A DNA stretch of 64,000 nucleotides, from positions 11,966,001 through 12,030,000 of the forward strand of contig OZ017795.1 of the NCBI GenBank assembly GCA_963969395.1, read 5' to 3'. Under the pieces are notes generated by a model. The model did not search any database. It was not told where the DNA came from and was given only the letters and a program-made list of their open reading frames with translations. The DNA is from Pseudoscleropodium purum. Taxonomy: Eukaryota; Streptophyta; Bryopsida; Hypnales; Brachytheciaceae. Position 1 is the first letter of the stretch; every line of letters begins with the position of its first letter. Below are positions 33,859-45,831 of the stretch, one piece after another. Both the position numbers and the translations under genes were made by a program.

Positions 33859-36124
33859 AACAAACCAAAGTACCGGTATCCTCAAATGGAACATACCAAG
33901 CATCTACCAATGAAGCACACTTCAAGGAGAAAGAACATGTTTGTCATTAACATGCTGTGCATATGACATAATAATGATAATATATACACAAACAAGCACA
34001 AATTGGAAGGGACTAACCCCCTCCTTCAATGAAACTCTCAAACTCTAGCGAAGTTACCATCAAAGCTCATCAGAATTAGATGCCTTTCAAATCCTTCACT
34101 TCGCGCTCTAACTCTGAGTTCCGTCTCTTCAACTCCAAGTTCTCTCTCTCGTAGTCAACTAGGTTTCTATCTTGTTCTTTGATCCTCTGCTGATAGAGGC
34201 TTGCAACTTCGAGGAGTCGGTCGGCTATGAAATGCTGATTGCAGAGCGGGTTGCAGAGATTAGGGTTTGAGAACAGTGACAGTGCATCCACTTCATCTTC
34301 TTGCGGACCCAGGGGAAGAAATTTCTGCTGTGAACCTTCGTCTACAATCAGGTCGGAGATTGCAGCGCCAGCGTGGTAGCCTTGGATGTCATTCAAGATA
34401 GCACCTTCTGACGGTGAAGTACAAGGTCCAACCAGTGATGGGTCTTCCTCGTTTACGGTTGCCAAACCTGGTTCGAGAAGAGAACTCGCCACCTCGATGA
34501 AGCTAACATCAACATCATCGAACTCAAACGCACACTCTTCAATGTTCTCTTCAAGGAGGCATTCCAGTGAAAAATCGGCATCCTGGTCTGCACCAAAGAA
34601 TTCAGCGTCATCTGCCCACCCTGACGTTGGAAACACGGGCTCAATGAAAACCTGGTCCAAAGTTGACAGTGCTGGTTCAACATGAGGAATTGCACCTTCA
34701 GTGTTGAGGTCTCTGTTCAAAGCAACGTTGTAAACAGTCTCTCCAAACCGTGACTTGATTGCGTCCAGTGGACTTGCCCCTGAGGAAGATGCAAGGTGCA
34801 CTTCCGGGCTCTTGCAATTGTAAATTGCAGCAGAGAAAGATGCATTAGCCTTTGCACAAGGATGAGACGAATCACGAACATTTGCAATCTGCTCACCAGA
34901 AGGAATTACGCTTGTATGATTGCTGAACGCGTTCAACAGGCCCGACGAAGCTTTCGCCTTCTTGAAGTCTTGGAAGACCTCCTTTGCCTTGCCTGCCACC
35001 CATTTCGCCTTGTCCTTGCCGTGGCGGAAATTCAGTTGCTCGTTCCACGATGAATCGATAGTGAAGTGGCGACCGTTTCCAAGATCCAAGTGAGGTCCAG
35101 CCTTCCCATAATAAAACGCAGCTATTTGATGCACAATCTGAGCCTCCTCTCCGGTATCGTATCCTCCAAGAGCGAGGCAGTTGTGTAATAGAGTTTCACC
35201 TGACGGAAGAGACTCTCTAGGTGGTTTAAACCGAGGTTCATACCTTACACAGTCCCCAGCCTTGCTTGGTCGAGACCTCCGATAAACTCCAGGAGAGGAG
35301 CTTGATCGGGAATCTTCGGGAAGTATCGGATAGCCAGGCATCCATTCGTGAGCTCGATTCTGAGGTTATGTGTTCGTTCCCTGAATCAAATTTGGAAAGT
35401 TTTACATTCCTCAAGCAACAAAAGCTACAGAGACACTTGGCAGAGGCTCTGGGGAGACATCGTCATGCTGGCTTTAAATTTCTAACAAGCCAGCGTAAAT
35501 GAGAACTGAAGGAGTTTTTGTATGGTAAAGCATTTAGATGGTTCCTCCATCTCCACAGTTTCCGATCCTAAGCTTCAAGAAGAAAAACAACAATTTCAAT
35601 ATGGAGTGCTAGACCTTCACTTCGTGGAACTCCTTCTACTAGCTCCAATCAAAGTACCAAACCTTACCACAAGTCCACCATTGATATCTTCCAGACAAGC
35701 AAGGACTAGAACTTATGCATAGTCGAAAGAAAGATCTCTTTTGAAGACAAAACCGCCGTACCATGTACCCTGTCCTTCACTGTACACTTAAACTTTTGTG
35801 ATCGACCTACCGTAGAGATTGTAGTTACCTGATGACATCCGAGAGGGATGTGCCTGGGGTAGATGGTGTTAGACTAACAAACGGAGGCAAGTGAATATGG
35901 ATCATGACATGGCGAAACAAGGTTTTGGGTTTCCTTTCTTTTGTTTCTTTTCTTTCGGACATTTTTCTTTGGGGCAATCCAGATTGCAGGACCGGATCTA
36001 CATTGAAGTCATGCATGGATGATAAACTTGTTCAATCTTCAGCAAGCTCAAGTTGCCGTGGACTCAAAAAGCAATTCCAAACAAATTATCCAAAATTTGT
36101 TCCATTTCACAATGAAAGAGTACC
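33859..36124. repeat. Segmental duplication, copy 2
   Basis: This is the partner of 5588-7810. It holds the intact member of the unknown gene family and continues on its right into leader and promoter-like sequence that copy 1 lacks. Confidence 0.9.
34076..35341 (-). CDS. Unrecognised 421-residue protein with C-terminal coiled coil
   Basis: This is a single uninterrupted frame of 422 codons with ATG at 35341; the start is supported by the same position in the 5784-7028 copy. The family is not recognised. The N-terminus is Ser/Arg/Pro-rich (residues ~1-45: SRSSSSPGVYRRSRPSK). The best conserved block among the three copies is residues ~60-125, with IVHQIAAFYYGKAGPHLDLG, FTIDSSWNEQL and KAKWVAGKAKEVFQDFKKAK. 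The middle is acidic and poor in motifs. The C-terminus (about 370-421) is QHFIADRLLEVASLYQQRIK followed by a short coiled coil ending EREVKDLKGI. No signal peptide or membrane segment is seen. The plus-strand ORFs here are antisense shadows. Conservation of the frame with in-frame indels across copies supports a real protein; its role is unknown. Confidence 0.75.
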   Translation of the reverse strand: MPGYPILPEDSRSSSSPGVYRRSRPSKAGDCVRYEPRFKPPRESLPSGETLLHNCLALGGYDTGEEAQIVHQIAAFYYGKAGPHLDLGNGRHFTIDSSWNEQLNFRHGKDKAKWVAGKAKEVFQDFKKAKASSGLLNAFSNHTSVIPSGEQIANVRDSSHPCAKANASFSAAIYNCKSPEVHLASSSGASPLDAIKSRFGETVYNVALNRDLNTEGAIPHVEPALSTLDQVFIEPVFPTSGWADDAEFFGADQDADFSLECLLEENIEECAFEFDDVDVSFIEVASSLLEPGLATVNEEDPSLVGPCTSPSEGAILNDIQGYHAGAAISDLIVDEGSQQKFLPLGPQEDEVDALSLFSNPNLCNPLCNQHFIADRLLEVASLYQQRIKEQDRNLVDYERENLELKRRNSELEREVKDLKGI

Positions 36125-36312
36125 TGATACTTCTCGGGTTACAGAAGCTAGAGATACACTTTGACCTTGCACTGAGGAGACGTCCTCATGGTTCTGGGCT
36201 TATGGTGGCTTTAAATACCAACAAGCAAGCTAGTGAGAACTGAAGGAATTCCTACACGATAAAACTTTTCATTAGATGGTTCCTCCACTTCTTCTGTTTT
36301 AGATCTTCAAGA
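35399..36312. repeat. Internal duplication in the 5' flank of the 421-codon gene
   Basis: About 35410-35583 and 36125-36312 are diverged direct copies. Each carries an AGAAGCTA/AAAAGCTA...AGAGACAC or AGATACAC block, GAGACGTC/GAGACATCGTCATG, GGCTTTAAAT, CAACAAGC or AACAAGCCAGC, GAGAACTGAAGGA, and TTAGATGGTTCCTCCA, in that order. The upstream region of decayed copy 3 (about 14170-14285) holds a third, weaker version. This is probably part of the long 5' leader/promoter of the minus-strand gene. Confidence 0.6.
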
Positions 36313-36699
36313 AAAAGAAGTAGAACGTAAAATTCCAGCAGAGATTGCCCAGAGTTTACCGACTATCCCTCTTTCGCCTCTGGACAACAAAACTTCATAC
36401 AAGCTCTAATTACCCCATTATGATAATAACTTGCAGACGAGCGAATACTATGAATCATCGATATGGCACGAGAACCACAAACAAGAGAGAGCGTTCGCCT
36501 TGGAAGACCAAAACCCCGCAGCATACTAGCTCCTATCGATACTTTGCCCTTCGAATTCCCAGTACAAGAAGAGTACAATAACTGCAGTGTCTGCCAGGTG
36601 GTTCTAGTAGCTAAAGTAATTCCAGAGTGTTGCCCTGCACTGTAAACACAATCGAGCCTTCTCAAATTAACATCTGGGTTTCTGAATTCGTCACAAACA

Positions 36700-36990
36700 C
36701 TGACCGGGAGCTATATAGGAGGGAAGACGGAGGGGAGCTGTAGTACTGTTGATGCGGGGGTGGTCCAGTACCACCCATGATCGAACGCCGGGTGGGGATT
36801 TACGACCCGGCCGGGTGAGTCATCAAAGATACTGGTTTCTTTTGTGTTTGTCTGTACTAAGGAGTATTAGATTATTATTACTCTAACTAATCACCGACCT
36901 TCCCTTCCGCAGTCCTCGTTTCCATGTGCCGACTGACTACAACATCCCCACCTTGCCTCGAAGTTGTGTAGAGTAAGGTATCCTCTCCTC
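36700..36990 (-). promoter_or_regulatory. Promoter-like repeat upstream of the 421-codon gene
   Basis: This is the third copy of the dispersed repeat at 2036-2300 and 25525-25840. CTATATAG at 36711-36718 is a TATA-like site about 1.37 kb upstream of the ATG at 35341. Downstream of it on the minus strand the DNA is GC-richer and unique. If it is the promoter, the 5' leader is long and probably spliced. A plus-strand promoter cannot be excluded, since the core site is a palindrome. Confidence 0.4.
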
Positions 36991-37674
36991 AAACAGACAC
37001 GTGCTGGAGGTACAGCATACTATTTGGGGGAAACATGATCACATCACCACTGTCATCAGAGGGAACAACAACCCAGAAACGCAGATGGCTGGGGCGAGCA
37101 GTCTTTTTAAAATACTGCACCGTTCGCTCCCAACAGAGCAGTGCCAAACTTTGGACTTTGGACGCCAACCTGCGTCTGCTCAAGGCTTTACTGCGCTCTT
37201 GTTGTGGAGCTATTTTGTTTGGGAGCTTCAGTTGCGGGGTTGCAGAGAAACAGGAGCACAATAGGAAGGAAGCTGCAAACATTTAGTTTAAAAGTAGGGG
37301 AGAAGCAAGGAAGGAGTACTCCAAAAGTTGCAAGTATTCAGGGGCACGATGGGTGCTTTCGACTTCATGGGGGCAAATGACCTCTTCTTACCCCACCCAA
37401 GATATTTTGTCTTCTTCAACAAGATAATGATATACAAGTGTCTCTTTTGAGCTCATTGTGACAAATTGTTACAATGAGCACAAGATTTGGTTTCCTTTTT
37501 TAAATTTTGTTTCCATAATTTACCTCCCCCAATCAAAGATAATATAAATTAAATTTTATTCAACCTCCCCTCCTCCAATAAAAAATTATTTAAATTAGAT
37601 TTTATTCAATTCACCCCCTCCCCCTCCCTTCCCCCTTTTTATGATTTGACAAGTCAAGAAAACTTGACAATGAA
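36991..37674. other. GC-richer intergenic DNA, no gene called
   Basis: Four overlapping ORFs of 79-97 codons occupy 36989-37380 on both strands without a recognisable motif. The composition is more gene-like than that of the neighbours, so an undetected exon is possible. Beyond 37380 nothing is seen. Confidence 0.4.
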
Positions 37675-37830
37675 TATGGAATATATATCCTAGTATCCTA
37701 ACACATATCCCAGTGTATATCCTAATACATATCCTAGCATCTCTCTCTCTCTCTAGCATCTCTCTCTCTCTCTCTCTCTAAGTATCCATATATGCATATT
37801 TGTATATTCATATATCTATATTTTTGGAGA
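37675..37830. repeat. Minisatellite and (CT)n microsatellite
   Basis: ATATCCTAG/ATATCCTAATAC-type units repeat at about 37679-37738. They are followed by two (CT)n runs near 37738-37780 separated by AGCATC, then a TATAT/CATATAT-rich tail. Confidence 0.85.
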
Positions 37831-37980
37831 TCAACAATAGGGGGAAGGGATTCGTAATTTTTATAAAAAAAAAATGAACAGTTCTTGTTTTTTGGGACTG
37901 ATGGGGGCTAGTCAATTAATTGCCCAATTTCATTTCTCTCTTTTTAGCTCATTGTGTCTCATAGTGTAGTTGTTTTTAGT

Positions 37981-38466
37981 GAATGAAAGTGGAAGTGAAT
38001 GCAATTGAAAACTAGTGTTGAGATTGAAAAGATACTTTGTTAGAATTAGATCACTGACTTGGTTGTGAAAATTTCCTTTGACCTTGGAAGGCCACAACCT
38101 AGATAGTACCAAGATAGTCAACTAAAAATTATGAAAAGATACTTTGGATGGATACTAGGTGCATTATTTGTTCCTACAATTTTCATATAAGTCATTCATC
38201 GGACATTTTGGGTCGTCAATGACCTTTCTATGTTGTGTAAATCCTATGAACATTCTTTAAAGGGCAAAAATTTGAATTCAAATTTTTACCTTGAAAGAAA
38301 TGCAAAAAGAAATTATTTATCATAAAGGGTGAAATTTGAAAAGTTAGGAATCATATTAAGAATCAAAGACTCAAATTAAATAAGAGAGGTCATAAAATAG
38401 AAAAATAATTTTGCAAAATAGGTGACAGGTCTTTACTTCTTTCTCTAATCATGGGAAAAGTAAATT
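37981..38466. repeat. Dispersed repeat, copy 2 (no hairpin insertion)
   Basis: Same-orientation homologue of 28478-29180. It lacks the 151-bp CACTA-ended hairpin and so gives the unoccupied state of that site (around 38005-38013). Confidence 0.7.
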
Positions 38467-38943
38467 GCATCTCAACCTCTATAAAGGGCTCATTGGACTA
38501 CTATAACATTATTTATGTTCTACAATGTGAAATTTTTTTCCCTTTGCTTTGAATAGATAAATGAGGTAAAATATTGTCTCCTATTTTTGGAGTGGTTAAT
38601 TTTGTATTTTGTGACCTTGTATATGTAATTCACAATTCTAATTTCACTTGCAATTTCATTTTTTTTATGGAAAATGCGTTTTTCCCCTCTAAGGAATGAT
38701 TGTTATACTATTCTAAGGTAGAGAGATCCCCTTGCCTTGGTCTGAAATCTTGAATAGTGAGTATTGAGCAATTCCATGGTTGGAATGGATTTGAAAACAC
38801 ACCACCTTAAAATTGGTAATTTTGTCCATGGACATGTAGAATTCATGAATCTACATGGAAAGTTTCTACTACTGTAGAAATGTAATTTTTTTTTAAATTC
38901 AAAAATACATTTGGATGTTAAAACCTCAAATCCTTAGTGCAAA

Positions 38944-39663
38944 GGGTTGTTGCAAGAAACACTTGTCCTATTTTGTGTCCCCTTGGTCTCGGACAAGTGG
39001 TTTTGGGTTCATAACTTTCGTGTCATATGTCCATTTTTTATGAAATTTTAAGGGAAGGTACATGTATTAGTTTTAGACATTCAATAATTTTTTTAATTTA
39101 AAAAAAAATTACTATTTTTAGATTGCCCCAATTAAATGTCTATCTTGGCCATTTTAGGGGTTTTCAGTACTATTTTTTACCCAAAAATACAAATTTGAAA
39201 GTCAAAATTGGAATCCAAGGAGTTATACTAAAGTTACACAATCATACAAGAATTTTTTTTTAAAATAAAAAATTATCCACCTTCCATATATATTCAAAGT
39301 GTAGTACCTAGATACACGTGTAGAGAACATGATTTTTATTTGCAAAAGATGAAAAATGGTTGAAAAGGAACATCTTTAAGTTAGAAAAAAAATTTCTTTG
39401 AATTACTTAAGTTCTTTTTACTATTTTCTAAAAATCAAATTCAAAAGTATCCATATTCTTAAATTTTTCCATCACTCCTTTGGTGTATATAACTTTTAGA
39501 GATAAATTTTTCTAAGCCTAAATTGTTTCACATATACTATTATAAATACTTTACAAATTATCCATATTTTATTTTATTTAAAAAAAATTTATTCCAAAAG
39601 TTTCAGTACTCCAGAGGCTGTTTTGACTTTTGACCAAAAAACAACAAGTATTTCTAGTGATTC
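38944..39663. mobile_element. GTTGCAAGAAA-TIR element, copy 3
   Basis: The left end is GGGTTGTTGCAAGAAACACT followed by TGTCC. The right end, read inward, is GAATCACTAGAAATACTTG, a degraded version with a 3-nt deletion. The 720-bp body is homologous to 31664-32391 read in reverse. The flanking 4-mers differ, so the target duplication has decayed or the right border is off by a few bases. Confidence 0.65.
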
Positions 39664-42600
39664 TAGAACTAGAAATGTAATTCTACTTTGCAAGCTCTAA
39701 TTTAATTGACAATCTTTAAGTCTAAATTATTTTACCTAGAATTTTTAGTGATAACCTTTAGATTTTTATATTGAATACATATAGGGTTCAATTTTGAGGT
39801 CACTCAACACTTAGCAATAAAAATATAGAGGTCACATGACTAAATCCTCATAACAAAAGTCATTGACAAACATAGGTTTCCAAAGGCAATCAATGAGAAT
39901 TAAAGAATTTGTTAACAACTGAAAGACTTAGTCACTTGGTTTGGTTTAAATTTAAAATAATTGTGAAGATGTAATAAAAAATGAAATTTAGAATAATGAC
40001 ATTCAAACAAGAATTGTAAAATATGATCCATATATTATAACTGTAATTTGTATGCCTAGATCTAAAGCTACACTAACCAATATTCTTCAATAAAATTATA
40101 AAATAAAAACTAGAAATTCCTTCTAAAATTGATTATTAATTAGTGTTTGTAAATTTTATGGAAATTTTTATCCACTATGTTCAAAATATTAATACATTTG
40201 TGGTAATTTTGTTTCACTTATTTAGATCATTTTTGAAAGGTCATATTTGATTGGAAAGTGACATTTAATAGTAAGTTGACTAGTATCCTTTGAACTATAG
40301 AATATTTGCAAAGAAAATCACATGAGCTCTATATTGTTCAAATGATTGCAAGAATATATTAGATTCAAGAATCTACAAATATTTAGATGGATGAAAAAAC
40401 CAAGCACATATACACTTCGAACATATTTGTATTCATTCATTGTTCAAAATTTAAATGCATCGTTCTTAAGGAATAAAGGCACAAGTTTATTTATAAATTT
40501 AGTAAAAATTTGAAATAATACAAAATTATTAACAACTTAAAGAGATTTGAAAACTTCAAAAATGTTTTTTTGAATAAATTAAGAAAAATGATTATAAATT
40601 TATAAAAATTTAAAACTCTGTAAATGATTAAAAATAAAAAATAATAATAAAAAAAGAACTTTGTTAGTGTAATACTTTTAAAGTTAGAAACATTTCAATT
40701 AGAGATTTTTAAACGATTTATAATTCTAAAATTTAACAATCTAAAAATTTCAAATTTTATAATTTAAACATTTGCAATAATTAAGAATACAAAATATTGA
40801 AATTGAAACTATTCAAAATTTCATAATCTTCAATTAGTGAACATTGATAGCATAGAGAGGAGGGTTGCTATTATGTGAGCCTAAGAGCCTAAAAGACTAT
40901 ATACCTATGCTATAGGTGTTTATATTATAGAAACCTTCCATGATTATGGTGTAACTATATTATAAATACTTATATTATAGGTGTTTATATTATAAGCACC
41001 TTCAATGGTTAGATGATATCTACTTGTATATATGCTTGAGGCTCACATGCTCACATTTTTGTGCGCACACTAAGCATCATTGGCATGGAGAGATATAGAA
41101 ACCTAGTCATTTACTGGCAATTCTAAAATATTTTGTTGTTAAATATATTGGGTATGATTTTTTTTTTATTGATATTGTTTGGTATCTTCCTTGAAGCAAA
41201 CTAAAACTTTCTAAGTTGGTTCCTAAGTTGGTTCATTTCAATTTCTATAGATATAAATGTATCCACTTTAATAGGTCATATAGGCACTTAAAAGGTTATT
41301 TCAATTTTAAGCACTCTCATGAAGTCTAGTTGGGATCATGTATAAGCTTTTGACCACTCATACTCTTTGAATTTGTTATGCTTTTAGCTTGGCTTAAGAT
41401 GTAAAGCATCCATTGGTACACAAATTGATTCAATTAGTATAACTTACAATAATAAAACTAACACAACTACTTTGGGAGTTATGCAAATTCATAAAAGTAC
41501 ACTAATATAGTTATATGGTAGTTCACAATTATTTAGATAAAATCAATAGAATGTGGTCTACACTACTCTTATACTATCTCAAGTAGTATATTTGTTATCC
41601 AACTTCTATTGACTTTTATAGCAACATTCATTAGAAAAAATCTGAGCCCTATGGAAGGCCATTAAGGATTTAGTTTTCGGCACCGTGTAGTGCAATTATA
41701 GGAAAAAGAAAATTATTTTGAAAAAAAATTATTTAAAATATAAGAAAATATTTAAAAAGTATGAAAAATTGACGTGGCAAAAGTAGTGCCACATCAACAG
41801 CGTTCATTAAAAAATAAAAAAACACAGGAATTCCTCTCTAACTGCATCGGGGCAGTTGTTGGTAGTTTAAAACTCGTGGCCTTCCCAAGGCCTGAAATTT
41901 TTTGTAATGCAGACAATTTCATCTAAATATTCAAATAGTGTAGTGGTTGTGCACTAGACCTTATGCATCTAGGATTCACTCAATTGATTTGAAATTCTAG
42001 TTATGACCATAAGGTGAAAACTAGTTTAACAAATTTTTGAATGATGTTTAAAATTTCTACATTGATATATACATGGTGTGTTTTGCAACCATGGAGGGCC
42101 TTTTGCGACACCACAACTAAAATGAAATGAATTTAGGATGAAAATATTAGAATGAAGTTAACAAAAATGATAAAATGAAGCCAAGATGAATTTGGATTTT
42201 AAAAAAGAAATAATAATTGGAAGTGTTCATTTTGCAAACATAAAATAGGAATCTATGAAATTCAATGTCCTTTCAATTGAAAGAGTTGAAAAGAAATTTG
42301 AGAGAACCAATAGAATCCATAAAAACTTGGACTAGAATTTGGATTTGAAAAAAAATATGAATATTAAAAGAATTCACTTTGTATCTATGGGGGCTAAATC
42401 TTTTTTTTTTTGAGGGGGGATTGTATTGATAAATATAGAGTTCAATGTTGGCTATTGGCCAACATACACCTCTAAAATCAAGCATGTAGTTGCGAAGACT
42501 TCCATGGCAATTGAAATATAAAGACTTTTAACCTTCAAAAGTAAAGCTTCTCTTTATTTTTTCAAACTCCATTTTATAATTACCTATAAATGTGATTTTT

Positions 42601-43720
42601 GTATTTCTTTTTTAGAGATAACATTACATGTCTTCTATTAGTAGTAAAAATTTCACATTATTTTGGAATTTTTTTGAAATTACTATGAATTTTAAAATAA
42701 AAAATTAAACAATTCATACCAAATACAATTGATGCTCAAATTTCTTGAAAATAGATGCTCAAATAGTTTATATTATATTGTCAAACATTATGATGCATAT
42801 TTTTTTTATTGTATCATTTTAAAATTAGAAATTCATTTTTCCAAATTTTTAGTCAAAATTTTGTGTATTATAAGTAGAACTATAAATGACTAGCTAAAGA
42901 GTATTAAGAAAAAAATGATTTCCAATAGAAATCTAATGCTTTCCAAGCTCCATTATTCATTTGAAAATTCCCATTGCCAAACTCTCTTGATTCAAAAATG
43001 GGGACCCCAAATCTTTCATTTGAGCATCACTAGTAGTGCAGAGAACAACAAATTGAAGCCTTGTAGCACTGATGATGCTCTGTACATTAACTAACCTTAA
43101 CATTAAAGAAAATAATGTATTACAAATCATTCAAGTTGATGTATTGATAGATGAAGTGATGATCACAATTAGGTGTTATTTTTGCCATGTAGATAAATGA
43201 AAATCATTATTTAAAAATAATGATTTGTTTTGGAGAATTCTAGTATTTTCTGTGATTTTTCAAAGTCAAGACTTGAAAAAACGTCAAAGTGTTCAATGAA
43301 TGCATGTTTGAACTTTGAAGTGCTTTGAAAAAGATCCAAAATCAATTACTAAAAGTTTATTACTTTACAACCATGAAGTGCCATTTATAAAGTAGGAGCC
43401 ATTCAAAGTAAATGGTCTATGGTCATATTGGTAACACTTGAATATATACCTATTTGATTGAAATGGAAGATGAATGAAGTCAAGTACTTCAACCTTAAGG
43501 TATTGAGTGCACTTAAAATAGACAAAATAAGTAATTCACTATGGTTCCATTATCATGTTGAAAAGTTTTATAGGATCTTATTGGTAGTCAAAAGGCAATT
43601 TTTACATTATGTTAAAATGTATTTTTTGGACAGGGTATGAATAAATTATAAATTTTCAAAGTGCTTGACGATAATTGTTTCAGAAACCAATACTAGACTT
43701 TCATGAATAAGATAAATGAA
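39664..43720. other. AT-rich DNA with scattered repeats, no gene seen
   Basis: At 40912-41005 a 30-bp unit (AGGTGTTTATATTATA then ACCTTC) occurs twice. About 41650-41890 is a TIR-like relative of 15426-15698, with GGAAGGCCA ends and GTGCAATTAT and AGTGCCACATCA inside. No ORF above background carries a motif. Confidence 0.5.
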
Positions 43721-44095
43721 CTAGTAGTCAGTTATTTAAGCAATTTTTCCAAATATGAGATGTTGGAGTTTTTTCCCACCTAGGAAGATAGGAAATATGG
43801 GGATTGCAAATTTTTCAAAATTTTATTCCTAAAATTGAAATTATTATGAATTTTGAAAGCCCGAAAGTACTCATGACCCACAACCAATGTCTAAACTCTT
43901 CCAATTTTGACGATTCAAGAACTACTTTCTTGCTCACTAGTTTGGGACAAGTGTTATAACCTTATTAGTCACAATCTTAAAAAGGACCAAAAAATCACAT
44001 TCCTAGCTTTTGTTGGAAATTTGTGCCAACCTTGGTTGGAAAACTACACCCTACGTGTTCGGTGTTGGATGTGATTAACAACTAGTATGTTTACC
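43721..44095. mobile_element. Relative of the 27-kb element, holding the empty TTAA site
   Basis: This is homologous to 27002-27760 minus the inserted block. The uninterrupted sequence reads CAGTTATTTAAGCAATTTTT, against CTGATCATTTAA (left) joined to ACAATTTGG (right) in the 27-kb copy. The remaining interior follows closely to CAACCTTGGTTGG. The ends are degraded. Confidence 0.7.
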
Positions 44096-44929
44096 TTAAC
44101 CCCTTAAGGACTTGATCCATTGTGAAATGGTCAAATTTCTTATCTAAGCTAATTTTAGCATTCTCAATTGTGTTCAAACAACAATAAGATATTTTTACTA
44201 CTTAAGAGATTGCAATTTGTTTTGTGAAAAATTCTAATTGTTATCATTTTTGTTACAAAATTGAACAAAAATGAGTAAAAATAGCAAAAACAATCCAAAT
44301 TATGTAAAATTCTCTCAGAATGTAAAAGTAGCAATAGAGATTAGCATGAAAAGTTTTCAATTGATTATTTTATTTTTTACATCCAAAATAGCCACATCAA
44401 ACACCTTGAAGTCAAATTCAACTATTAAACCAGATTTATCCTTTTATTTAATTGATGTACAAAATTTTGAAATTTTTTGCAAGTAGAAAAATTATTTATT
44501 TATTTGTTATTTTTCAATAATTTTGAAGGAAAAATAAAATTATTGTGATTTTTCAAAGCTAAAGGTGGAAATAAAATTATATCAATTACAATATATATTA
44601 GAATAATCTATGATTTTTATTGTAAATGAAGGGTGGAATAAGAAATATAATTTTATAATTTAAATTCAAAATACATTTACAAAAAAGAAAATATGAATGA
44701 AAAGCACACCATATTGTGTTATTTGGATTTTAACATATGGAGCTTTCAATTGCAATAACTCTTTCAATTTTTGACATTTCTCAAAACTTTAAAATGGAAT
44801 AGAAACAAAACTTATCAAACTTTGTTTTCTTAGTTGAAATCAAATTTCAAAAATAGTTATTTTAAAATTTGTAATCGAGGTTGACCAAGGCGCATCCAAT
44901 TTTTGGATGTTTGCACCTTTAAGGGTTAA
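44096..44929. mobile_element. TTAA-flanked TIR element, copy C
   Basis: TTAA at 44096-44099 is followed by CCCCTTAAGGAC. The right end is ACCTTTAAGGG followed by TTAA at 44926-44929. The ends match less well than in copies A and B. The 826-bp body is AT-rich; the 71-codon ORF at 44271-44486 has no motif. Confidence 0.45.
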
Positions 44930-45107
44930 TGGAAATACACTTTAGGCCAAAACTAATAAATGTCAGTTTTGGGAAGGTGTTGGTTTCAGGTGTAGTACTG
45001 TAGTTACCTTATCAGCGTCCAAGAAGATATCATGTAGGATGAACATGAGGATGAAGATAATCTACCTCTTACGTAGATCACCAGCGAGCGCTACGCATCC
45101 GACATAT

Positions 45108-45582
45108 GGCATCGTCCACACTTGGCAGCTCTATCCCTTCCAAGTCCAGAAAACCCATGCCACCGCCCTCCCTCCCCGTCCCATTCTTGATCACCTCTCC
45201 CAAATCTCCTGTCTAAGTTACTGCCGCATCGACCACCATCATCGATCGCCGTCAAGGTATGCATTTCGTTTCTCCTCACAGCATTAATGATCCCTCATTG
45301 CAAATCTGGTTGTAAGTTGTGCATTTGTTGGCGAGGTTTTGACGATCCGGTGAGTGAAATTTTCGAGGTTCATGTCTTCGGAGAATCCCGGAGGGTCTTT
45401 TTTGCAGAGTTATTGAACGGTATGAAGAGTATTGGATCTTGTGTTACAGAATCTGTTTCGCCATTCATGATTCCGCTTTCATTTGGAATACGAGACTGAA
45501 TTTCGCTGTTTCCTCTGTGCTTAGGTTTGTTACAACTCGGGAGACTTGCACATTTGTGATTGAAGAGATTGTTGTTACCAAA
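45108..45582 (+). promoter_or_regulatory. Leader region of the seed-maturation-type gene, likely 5'UTR intron
   Basis: A GC-rich pyrimidine-laden stretch (45108-45256) precedes a good donor (GTCAAG then GTATGC, intron from 45257). A good acceptor with a pyrimidine tract (CTCTGTGCTTAG) ends at 45524. The ATG follows 58 bp later. An ACGT core (TTACGTAG, about 45069-45076) is a possible ABA-type element. A decayed copy of 45108-45235 lies at 10514-10640. The intron call is inference from splice signals. Confidence 0.5.
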
Positions 45583-45831
45583 ATGTCGGGAGCGCAAGGC
45601 GCCAATCCACCGGGAAGCTTCACCGACACGACGTACTCGAGTGCGCCGGGGGCGGACACACAGGCGACGCAGAGCAAGGTGGACTCCACCCAGGATGAAA
45701 AGGGTTTGCCCGTGCAGCTTGCGGCAGATAATGCGCCGAAGCCGAATGAGTCCGCCGGTCTGGGTGGCCCCGTGTTCGGTGCCAACGAGGGTGCAGACAA
45801 GGGTGCACTGGGAAGCTCCTTCACCCAGTAA
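45583..45831 (+). CDS. Small hydrophilic seed-maturation/LEA-like protein
   Basis: The product is 82 residues, starting MSGAQGANPPGSFTDTTYSS and containing GLGGPVFGANEG near the C-terminus. The MSGAQGA N-terminus and the GGPVFGA motif are the signature I associate with the small seed-maturation proteins of angiosperms (SMP1-type in Arabidopsis). These are desiccation-linked, hydrophilic and probably disordered. The chain here is rich in Ala, Gly, Ser, Thr and Asp with no hydrophobic stretch. An in-frame upstream ATG exists at 45439, but it lies inside the predicted 5'UTR intron, so 45583 is preferred. A role in desiccation tolerance of spores or seeds is inference. Confidence 0.75.
   Translation: MSGAQGANPPGSFTDTTYSSAPGADTQATQSKVDSTQDEKGLPVQLAADNAPKPNESAGLGGPVFGANEGADKGALGSSFTQ

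Noticed and set aside
34386..35053. Plus-strand ORFs inside the 34-kb unknown gene
   Set aside because: They are antisense shadows of the conserved minus-strand frame. Indels between copies preserve the minus frame.
36989..37380. Cluster of ORFs on both strands in GC-richer DNA
   Set aside because: They are mutually overlapping, with no recognised domain, no splice-supported model and no second copy for comparison.
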